64,000 nt of DNA. Origin: Leptodactylus fallax (taxonomy: Eukaryota; Chordata; Amphibia; Anura; Leptodactylidae). The position numbers were made by a program, and so were the translations under genes. This document shows, one piece after another, positions 55,301 through 64,000 of this stretch; the stretch's first letter is position 1; every line of letters begins with the position of its first letter. The stretch covers positions 1,089,001 through 1,153,000 of the forward strand of contig CAMRHE010000462.1 in assembly GCA_947044405.1 (NCBI GenBank), in the 5' to 3' direction. The notes beneath the pieces are model-generated. The model was not told the origin of the DNA, ran no database searches, and saw only the letters and a program-made list of their open reading frames with translations.

Positions 55301-57104
55301 AGGAGTCAAGAATTATCAAGGAAACCCTGTTATTCGGGCACAAAATGTTTAGAAAAAGCTGCCCAAACAGACTGGATTGAGCGAGTTCAGGGCAGTAGTT
55401 ACTCTTTGTGAATGGCTTGCACTGCAGCATGTGTGCGTCTTTGCCTGAACAACAGAGGCAAACCACGGTGTGTGAGTATGTCAGCCAATGGCATAAAAAG
55501 CTGGAGAGAGCTAAAGCAGTCGGGATTAAAAAAGAAATAGAGAGAGCTTTTGTTTCCTCGGCAGATGCGTTTAAAGATGCTGAATTGCTGCTTTGATAAA
55601 CCATCGTTGTGCATTGCCAAAAGTTTGGCTGCGGTCATGTTAAAGACAGAGGAAGAAAGCTGGGCTGCAGCCAAAGCATGCCGCTAATGCCTGGTGTCAA
55701 GGAGACAAGCAGTCCCTTTCCACGTGCACATTATTCTAGTGTGACTGCGATGGAGCATTAGCAATAGGGGCTTTTGTCTGAAGGCCTTGTTTAAAAGTTA
55801 ATAAGATGTAAAAGTAGCTTGGCGTTGTGGCTGTCCCCATGACATTAACTCGCTTCACTCAGAGGGGAAGCTGTGTATCACTGATCTCACTAGAGTCGAG
55901 ACCTAGAAAAAAGAGCTGTGTTTTGTTTCTTTTATTCTTTCTTTTTAAGGAAATGTTCAAGTCACTTCAGTGTTCCAGGCCTCATACAGACTTGTAATGT
56001 ATATGGTTAGAGTGGTCAGGAGTCACGGCATTATGTATACATGTTTACTATAATTTCCACAGCAGGGAGTGCCAACCCTCCTATTGACTTTGCTCGACTG
56101 ACTATGGGACACAGTTCCTATAATCTTGGCATAGTATTTCATCCATTATCTCGATAAGTTGGAAGATTTATTACATTTGTAATGCAGCTTCAAGAAAAGT
56201 GTAGTAAACGTTCTGTCCTATTAAAGGGACACCTGACATGGTCTTTAAGTCCCAATGACACGAGGCACTGTCACTTTGAACATTTTGGAATAGCTGAATG
56301 GATTTGGATAAACAAAACATCAAAGATATATGCCCTATTGGGCTATGTTCACATGTCAGGAATGAAAGAAGAATTTGAGGCAGACTCCCTCTTCAAATTT
56401 ATCTTCCATTTCCTCCCCTCTGGCATCTGATGGAAAGGTGTTCACCCGTTGATTAGACTAGATGAATGAACCTAATCGGTGGAGTGGTTCTCCTGCGGAC
56501 TCTGTGGCTGAATCAACAATGGAATCCATGGCAAGATTGAGCAGAACGCTTGTTTTTTCAGCATCTTCGATCTCTGCATCCCATTGAAAACAATGGGACA
56601 GAATCAGGACGGAATTTGGTGCTTATTGTGAAGTGGAATCTGGTTCAAAATCAGCGCCAAATTCCATTGTGTAAACAGGCCCTTAGTGTTTATGGGGGCA
56701 GGTTCTCTGTGTGTTATGTCATACAGTGTTACCACCCCCTTGGCTAGTATACCCTAATTTGCATAAACACTAATAGGGCTTACGTCCTAGGTTCACACTA
56801 GCATTGCATCTCCATTGCTCTGGTGCATCTGAGTATCAATGGACCAGAACAATGGAGAGGCAGACCGCTAAAATAGCCATAACACATGAATTCTAACGGG
56901 CTCATTGGCTAAATTGGGGTACTTCGGGTGTCCATTGTTTTAAAACTTAAACTACAACTAATTTTCAGGTGGACCCTGCAACAGAGTCTACAAGAGATGT
57001 GAACGTAACCTTATATCTTTGGAACAGCACACAGGGTGACAGCGCCTATCAGATAAGGCATGTGATTGGGATTTTGAGACCTAGTGATAGGTCCTCTTTA
57101 AAGG
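55301..57104. other. No gene; repeat-free stretch 55390-55920, then foldback debris
   Basis: 55390-55920 has low repeat content and an unusually even composition; a 62-codon frame at 55408-55596 lacks an ATG at its start and any domain. 56330-56690 and 56790-57060 carry old foldback repeat arms (ggctatgttcacatgtcagg, ctaggttcacactagcattg). A T2-like end (ggtcctctttaa) closes the interval at about 57100. Confidence 0.45.
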
Positions 57105-57216
57105 ATGAAGCTCTATGTTGCGGAAACGCTTTTTTTGTTTAAGATTTTGTTGTGTTTTTTTGAGCCAAAGCCAAGAATGGCTACAATAGGAATGGGAAGT
57201 ATATAGCAATCTCTTA
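57105..57216. repeat. Left half of a foldback family 1 copy
   Basis: gaagctctatgttgcggaaa through ccaaagccaagaatggctac to agcaatctctta is the left arm and centre of family 1. The right arm never follows; instead a Tc1 end begins after TA at 57217-57218. Confidence 0.7.
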
Positions 57217-57218
57217 TA

Positions 57219-57470
57219 CAGTGGGGAAAAAAGTATTTAGTCAGCCACCAATTGTGCAAGTTCTCCCACTTTAAAAGATGAGAGAGGCCTGTACATTACA
57301 TCATAGGTAGACCTCAACTATGAGAGACAAAATGAGAAAACAAATCTAAAAAAATCACACTTTGTCTGATTTTTAAAGAATTTATTTGCAAATTATGGTG
57401 GAAAATAAGTATTTGGTCACCTACAAACAAGCAAGATTTCTGGCTCTCACAGACCTGTAACTTCTTCTTT
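57219..57470 (+). mobile_element. Tc1/mariner fragment, copy I (5' end only)
   Basis: Starts CAGTGGGGAAAAAAGTATT after TA and matches the 5' terminal repeat and leader of copies D and E through gacctgtaacttcttctt, then homology stops. No transposase or 3' end. It was inserted in a foldback repeat whose second half is also absent, implying one later deletion removed both right-hand parts. Confidence 0.85.
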
Positions 57471-60400
57471 CTTATGATCATTAAGAAATCAAAGCCAAAA
57501 CATTTTTTGAAGTGACAGATGTTTTATGGAGACGACATTTAAGCTGTATATAGTTAATGCTTTTTCATGAGAAAAGGCCATATCTTTTGAAGGATGATCC
57601 CAAGATTAGTCATTGATATCCAGTGATGTCCATATTGTATTGGTGCTGTTTGATGCTCTGGGGAAAAGTGGCATTAGTTTAGCTGTAGGTGGCATCGGAT
57701 GTTGCTCTCTTTGGGTTCGTAGTGATATGAATATACATCTACAGATGTCTATATCCTCTGACTAGGATGGTACAGAACATGGTCTCTGTTCTGATGGCAA
57801 CGCTATCCCAGTGCAGTCTCAAAATGTGAAGTGTTTTTCAATTACAGTTTGCCAGCTGTGCATGTCATGTTTTCTCAAATTGATTCTCATGGCTTAGCAT
57901 CCTGTTTACGAGTTATGACCATGAAGTGCTTGATCCTCGTGGGGAGTGCAAATGTGCTGCATGCAGACACCAGGTTATGTGCTTTGCATATAATTTTTTA
58001 AGATAAATGGCAGATTAGTATAGTGTACCCTCACATTATGCCCATCATCCTCATACAGCCAAACCAAAATGTTGCAGTTCTTCCTAATATGTCACATTCA
58101 CAAAGATCTATCATGGAGCACATTAGACTGATGTAGGCTTGTTTGTCCAAGGCCATATGTTCATATTAAGGGTATTTTCAAATGAACAAATTTCTCAGCT
58201 TTTTTGTATCCGTGATCCATGAAAAAATAGGACATGCTATATTTTTTCAAGGATCAGCCCTATTTGTCAGTTTTCACAGATACTATTTGCCCATTGATAT
58301 CATCCATGAAAAACACTATTGGAATAGGTACAGTTGTGTGAACATACCACAAAGAAGAATCACCAAAGACTTTGCCATCCAACAAAACAGGCCATAAAGC
58401 ATAGCCATGAGATGCTGTGAGGAGAATAAGCTACTGGTAGGCTTCTCTGCCAGCAAATTTTGTCCCACAGGAATGGCCTACCCACAGACCAACAAGTACT
58501 GCTTCAATGTGTCCTAAAATATTAGGGATAATTCACTCAAACTGTCGTTGTCTACAATGAACTGCACACAGACAGCTCATGGACCCCCAGTAGTGCATGT
58601 TACAAGCCACAGGACCATTTTCTAGATGGACACGTGGTCCATGTGAAAAAATGCTGCATTCACTATTTCAGTCCATGTTGAAGAAGACACAGACTTGGAG
58701 ACTGTTACAGATAGAGTCTCCAAAACTCTACCAAGTCTATTTCCTCCATGAACCCCCAGTACACATATGAAAAATCGTCCATGAACCCAACCTTTGACAC
58801 AATTGCTCCACTTCTCTATTGCTCCACTGCTTCACCTCTACGCCAGCCCTGCCTTTAGCTGTCTATAGCATGCAATATAAAATATACTGATCATGCGCAG
58901 CCCTCACCAGTCTGGATCCTTAACTTCTCCAGAATTTATTTCCCCTTTATTTTATCACCTCTTTACTGTCTATCCTTAGGGACTTCTCCTGTGCCACTCA
59001 TGTATTCTGGAATTTCTTACCAAAAACTATTACAAAATCTCCTACTCTAAAAATCATCCAACCTCAGACATGTCATATCTTCCTGCCATTAACATTTCTT
59101 CATCTGGCAGAGTTTGTACTACATTCAACTCATTCCCCTATCTGAAGCTACATCTTCAGTGAGGGAGATGTGCTTTATCTTTACATACATGTACACCCTG
59201 GCGATATCCTCAGAAGACAGTTACCAGTTTGAGGGCAGCTGAGATTGACAGTCACACACAACTAATAGCTGGGCCCATCCTTTTATCCATTTGGGAACAT
59301 CGCTATCACTGTGGTTGTCTGACAATGCTGCTTTGGTCTGATTTAACGCCATAGAGATAGAACTGCTTCCAGTGATTGCTTTAGATTGTTTTATGCTGTC
59401 TCCATTGCACTTGTTTTATAACACAAGCTATAGTTATATCTCACTTTCACTTTTTTGCTGAACTGATAAACTTGCTTGGCCTTGGATTAATTCTTTCTGC
59501 TCCTGTGCTGTGTGTAATGAGTCCAAAGTCTCGGCATTACTGGGACACTTGAGTGAGCTGAACTCTGCTCCCTACCTGCCCTGATCGCTGGTTACTTCCT
59601 GCTACAGTCAGTTATGTGTACCTGAGCCAAGTAACACTTACATTGCCACATTATAGACTCAGTTCTTTGTACATTAAGAGGTTGCCTAGTATAAAAAAAC
59701 TCAAGACTCTTATTAGGGCATTCTGAGAGGGTCCCCACATTCACAACCCTCATATATTAGTACAGGCTATATGTGAATGCCTTGTCATGTTCATATATTA
59801 TATAAAATGGCCATTGATTTACATGAGAACTGAGTAATTTAACTCTTGCTGCCTGGTTCCCCATTATGGCAGCATCATTACTTAGTAGATAGCAGAAGCT
59901 TTGATGGTATGGAGTCATACATTTTGGCAGTGACTAAAGATAATCAATAGGATACATAAAATGACTTATATTTTAGGGTATGTTCACACCATTACCAGGT
60001 GTTTGAGGGTCAGAACATTAGACATTAATGCATGTTGAATTAATACATAGCTATATGTGGACCCCGTGGTTTCTAGCAGTCAATGGAGTGAACTACTGTA
60101 CTCATTACAGATCATACCCTTTGTAAAATCCACCATTTTCCTTTGTGTACTTTCTAAAAATAAGCCATATGAATAAATACTGCAGTCCTATACATGCAAA
60201 ACACATTGGGCATTGTGTTATTAGCCACATTGCAGACTTAAGGATCACACTTCATTGGCTGTGGCAGATTATGATGTTTCTATATGAAGCATTTGTTAAG
60301 TTTTATATAAACAAACTTTTGTATAAGTTCATTTAACTGGGCAATAAATGTGATATGCATTTATGATATGTCAGCATGTTATTGTCCGACAAGTCTGTGT

Positions 60401-61959
60401 ACCCCTGCCCTGAAATCTCTACCTACTGTAAGAGAACTGACAACTTGTTCCTGCAGGTTCTAGCAAGCCGGCGGAATGAACTTTGTTTCAGTCATAGGTT
60501 TATTCCACTACATCTTTTCTGATGTTGGCCCTTGGTTTAACTGTAAATAATACAACACTTGAATGAATTAAAGCTTGTTGTGGCCTTGTAATAATTTATA
60601 TTGTGTGGCGTGAACAGCCTAATACTCCAACCAGATTCTCCTGTAGATGTCATGTTATGGGTAGTGGTGCAGGAGACATCTTCACAGTGATGTCATCTAA
60701 GACATGACCAAGAGGTAGGATTTCATGTTACATTGTATTGTTTGTTAATTTACATTGTACATACAAGTACTTCCAGATATTACATATATCCAGCACTTGT
60801 GAAATGTCAAATTGAGTATGTCACCAGGAAACACAATATAAAACCATCCACAGTATCTTGTAGGGGACATTATGCTGAGCATCATCATACATTTAGTCTT
60901 TTACATAGAGCCTTAGACCTGAAAATGTCTAACACCATATACAATAAAGGTCTAATAGGCATATACAGTACTCATTTTTAATCCGCCACTGATCCAGCTC
61001 AATGGGAAGAAAATTACATTAAAAACCACATGTAGTCCACATCTATGGTAGTTCTTACATTGGCATCTATATGCTATATTATTCTCTGTTTTTTTGTGGT
61101 TTCTTCTTGTTATTTTGTAAAATTTATAAAATTAAATAAAAATTACAGTTTTATAAAAAAACACATGTAAAATGAGAGCAAGTGTGATATAATGTGGCTT
61201 CCCATATATACTTAGATCTGAGAATGTGCTATAATTACTTTTATATAAGGGACTCACATCTGCAGATCATGGCATAACCTTTCCAACAAACAAATGTACT
61301 TCTATAAGTTTTTTATAGGGCAGAAGTGGTTTGGACCATGTAGAACTTCTGTTATAGCTCCCTCACATTTTATTAGGGTTCTGCTTAGGAGAATCCACTT
61401 TATCATTCATTTACTTATTCTGCGATTCCTTACTGTAGTAACATTATTATTATTATTATATCACATGGTGCCCACTCGCAACGCTACACATGCACCAATG
61501 CATAAGTTACAAGGATCACAATTCAGTACAAGTCACACAATAACTTTCTTTTACAGCCACTTTGTTTCTGTGTGAGTAGTGGGCATATCTGTCAGTAAAT
61601 GCAGGGGGCCTGATACCAATACAGGTGGGGTTCATGATATTCCAGCCCACCTTGGAGGCCTGGTAAATGTTACTTTTCTGGTCCTGCCCTAGAGCATGGG
61701 AAAATATGTCTTGGATAAAGAAACTCTAAAGACTTTATTAATACATAGGTGTTCATGTGTTTGCCTGTGTGCGCTTCTCTTTCTGAGTCAATCTAAAATA
61801 GTTTTTTTCTTTTTTTGTACTTAAGATAAGGCCGTGCCTGTATTCCATGGAGCTGACTCTGTACAAAATAATTATACCTATACATTGGTGTAGTAGACAC
61901 ACCAAAGCCACTTGTGTGACCTATCCTTCAGTAATGAAAGCAAATTAGTGTAGAGCAAA
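57471..61959. other. No gene recognised; mostly single-copy
   Basis: 58160-58345 is an old foldback fragment (ggacatgctatattttttca, ending gtgtgaacatacc). 59240-59640 and 60420-60620 are repeat-free candidates discussed in the findings. A short ATT run lies at 61441-61460. Open frames of up to about 90 codons show no domains. Confidence 0.45.
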
Positions 61960-62350
61960 ATAATTTCCGCTTGTGTGGCCTGTGAGGAGGATTAACAGAT
62001 AGAATAGGAGTGTGACGCCTGATGTTCCTAGCCTGTGTGTGGAGGGAGTATCGCATTACTGCTGTTACATGACTGTACACCAGGCCGAGCTTATTTTAGA
62101 AATGGTGTGTGAAGGGGAGGAGAAGAAAAGGCTTTTTACATCACCATGGGGCTGAAATTGTTGTTTCAGAAGAGAAAGCAGCTCTTAGCTGTGTGCTAGA
62201 TGTTCATTGGAGGCCGAGATGCTAATTAAATTGTGCCTTTGTGTCTCAGTCTTTTCCAGCGTGCGCCATCTTCCTCTAAGTTTCCAGTAGAAATCATTTT
62301 CATTTGCTGTTTAGTATTCTTGCACGTCACGATTATGAGTTCAGTTCTGT
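61960..62350. other. Repeat-free, candidate conserved non-coding sequence
   Basis: Moderate-GC stretch with a homeodomain-like gctaattaaattg near 62220 and gcgccatcttcc near 62264. It is free of any repeat family seen in the window. No splice-bounded frame. The assignment is compositional only. Confidence 0.35.
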
Positions 62351-62540
62351 ACTTATAGTCACGGACATGTCTTTATTGATTGTTTAGTCAGATACCTATT
62401 GAGTTCTGAAAACGTACGTCAACAAGATAAGATTGGTACGAGCCTTGATTTATACAAAGACCACGTAGAGCCAACAGGGAATTCAGGTATAACTCTCTTA
62501 TTTATCTCATTGCCTGAATTCCTGCATCATTTCAGTTTTC

Positions 62541-62773
62541 TTAAAGGGATTGTCGACCAACAAAAGCGGTATATGATAATAAAAGTAGTAAATATTCACC
62601 TTTCCAATCTGCACTCTGTCTCTGTATAGTGGCATCCATAGATGATGTCTTGACACATAAATGTGACCACTGCATTCACTCATTTGCCACCGAGATGAAG
62701 AGTCATTAACACTGCGATCACTGCTCTATCCAGTGATTGGCTGCAGTGGTCACATGTTTGTGTCAAGACTTAG
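62541..62773. repeat. T2-like element, left part
   Basis: Starts ttaaagggattgtcgacc after TTAA and carries an interior inverted pair (gtgaccactgcattcact against gcagtggtcacatgttt, and gtcttgacaca against tgtgtcaagac). The right terminal TTAA end is not found before the next repeat begins. Confidence 0.6.
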
Positions 62774-63125
62774 GAGAATATTTAGTAAGACTGACATTTA
62801 CTATGCCAGTCTGAATCAGTTCCTCTGCTGGCATAAGAGGTTTTGGCCTCTTAATAATTCTGAAGCATTTTGGGAGGTCCAGTGCACCAGAATTGCAACC
62901 TAAATCAGCAGGGATCTGGTGTAGATTTTCAGGTATAACTTAAGCTACTTTTCTGCTTCAAATTATAGTAAATCTGTCCTCCTCTCCATTCCACCCACTG
63001 TTTGAAAAAGTGGTCAGCAGGGTGGAAAAGGGACTAAGCAGTACAACTTTGGTGCAAATCGGGCCATGTGCCAAAGGTGCAACGCTTTCACAGAATTTTT
63101 CATTTTGATAAACTCTTCCTATAGC
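62774..63125. repeat. MITE-like repeat (GGAGAATATTTAGTAA..)
   Basis: Contains ggcctcttaataattctgaa and tatagtaaatctgtcc and ends cattttgataaactcttcct, the diverged ends of the MITE group seen at 37576 and 40408. Confidence 0.55.
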
Positions 63126-63267
63126 TCCAGAAGCCAGTATACAGATACAGACGGGGCATCAGGAAGTGTTGGAAGTGGAGTTGGGATTAGTGAGTGTTGG
63201 TTATTTTGATATTTTATAACATTCTAAAGTGTTTGCAAATTTTTTTTACTGGCTTAAGAAACTCGAT

Positions 63268-63492
63268 TAGGCTGAGGCTCCATGTTGTGGAAACACAGCT
63301 TTTTTTGTTGCAGATTTGGCTGCGTTTTTTTTGCGCCAAAGCCAAGAATGGCTACAAACGGAATGGGAAATATATAGGAAGTACTTAAACTTCTACCTTC
63401 TGCTCAATTCACTCCTGACTTTGGCTCAAAAAACATAGTAAAATCTGCAACAAAAAAGCTGTGCTTCCACAAAGTTGGGCCTCAGCCTTAAA
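63268..63492. repeat. Foldback repeat, family 1
   Basis: Good palindrome: aggctgaggctccatgttgt, tttttttgttgcagatttgg, the centre ccaaagccaagaatggctac / cactcctgactttggctc, then aaaatctgcaacaaaaaagc and gttgggcctcagcctt. Confidence 0.8.
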
Positions 63493-63623
63493 AATCTGTT
63501 TACATACCTTGCTAAAAAAACTATAGCTCTTCAAATATGTTTGAGGAGGTGCTGTGGAATGGCACTGAAATAACATGGGGGAAGCCATTGTCTTAGTGCA
63601 TATACACTATATATGTACATAAA

Positions 63624-63625
<2 letters not shown>

Positions 63626-63674
<49 letters not shown>

Positions 63675-63691
63675 CACATACACACACACAG
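63626..63691. repeat. (AT)n / (CA)n compound microsatellite
   Basis: About 46 bp of TATATA followed by acacatacacacacacaca. Confidence 0.95.
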
Positions 63692-63780
63692 GGCCGGTTT
63701 TAGACAAAGTGGGGCCCCGGGCAGAATTAAAAGTGGGGCCCCAAATGTTGAAATATTGTACCTACTACATGGTCACATTT
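63690..63780. repeat. Possible start of a hAT-type element (CAGGGCCGG)
   Basis: cagggccggttttagacaaa, then gtggggccccgggcag, is a sequence type I associate with dispersed vertebrate repeats. CAGGG is a common hAT end. No partner end is found within the window, so the assignment is weak. Confidence 0.35.
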
Positions 63781-63834
63781 TGTTAATTTGATGTGCTGCA
63801 GTGCTTACAGGAGTGTTCCTAAGGTCTTTAAGTC

Positions 63835-64000
63835 CGGGGGCCCCCACGTTGTGAAAACGCAACATTTTACAGTACCTGCAAAGTGGAGGGGATTCTGACT
63901 AATCCTATACACACATTGCAGAAAAAAATCTGCAGAGGAAAAGCTGCGTTTTCACAGCATGTCCACTATACCTTCATAAATGCTGGTGTTTTCCATAAAG
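63835..64000. repeat. Foldback repeat, family 2, cut by the window edge
   Basis: gggcccccacgttgtgaaaa, then gtacctgcaaagtggagggg and gctgcgttttcacagcatgt, are the left-hand parts of family 2. The right half would lie beyond 64000. Confidence 0.7.

Noticed and set aside
55408..55596. 62-codon frame with a lysine/glutamate-rich helical look
   Set aside because: Begins with GTG, has no recognised homologue, and no exon boundaries with a continuing frame are seen. It might be part of a conserved stretch but is not supported as a gene.

Overview
The window looks like gene-poor nuclear DNA from a vertebrate, most probably an anuran amphibian. It is AT-rich, has no bacterial-style operons, and I found no exon, host gene or RNA gene I could defend. 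The frog call is an inference. It rests on many Tc1/mariner copies of several subfamilies, TTAA-bounded T2/Kolobok-like short elements, very abundant long foldback repeats whose ends read like ..GGCCCCA..GTTGC..AAACGC.., and tRNA-derived SINEs.

The only intact protein-coding gene I can support is a 350-codon transposase at 52523-53575 (+). It lies inside a complete Tc1/mariner element at 52109-53736, bounded by TA. Its catalytic spacing is D157, D247, E286, which is DD38E, as in the family described as Intruder. A sister copy at 34655-36237 is about as complete but has lost its start codon and has one nonsense codon. Six other Tc1/mariner copies are broken to different degrees: 1322-3002 and 29150-30798 (one DD34E family; the second has a single nonsense codon), 13643-15204 (DD35E, single frameshift), 15394-16431, 23075-24629 and 57219-57470 (another DD34E family; deleted, frameshifted and truncated), and 33039-34648 (a third DD34E family, heavily decayed). 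At least five Tc1 subfamilies with three catalytic spacings therefore sit within 64 kb.

Layout. 1-5 kb: foldback repeats, a TATC microsatellite, a small GAAACG-hairpin retroposon and a Tc1 copy nested in it. 5-13 kb: foldback repeats and apparently single-copy DNA. 13.6-16.4 kb: two Tc1 copies. 17-22 kb: a MITE, a nested pair of large palindromes and more foldbacks. 23-36 kb: four Tc1 copies (two only 6 bp apart) and SINEs. 36.5-37.4 kb: C/G/T homopolymer blocks that look like poor assembly. 37-50 kb: single-copy DNA with MITEs and T2-like elements. 50.6-51.1 kb: a palindromic insertion with a 16-bp target-site duplication. 52-54 kb: the intact DD38E element. 54.9-55.3 kb: a tandem duplication of about 181 bp. 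55-64 kb: mostly single-copy DNA, some with the look of conserved non-coding sequence, ending in foldback repeats and an AT microsatellite.

No genes here work together in a pathway. The biology is transposition: one possibly autonomous DD38E source, dead relatives, and several non-autonomous families that depend on machinery encoded elsewhere. Single-copy intervals with low repeat content (about 44.6-45.1, 45.5-45.8, 55.4-55.9, 59.2-59.6 and 62.0-62.35 kb) are candidates for regulatory DNA of a distant gene, which only cross-species alignment can test.
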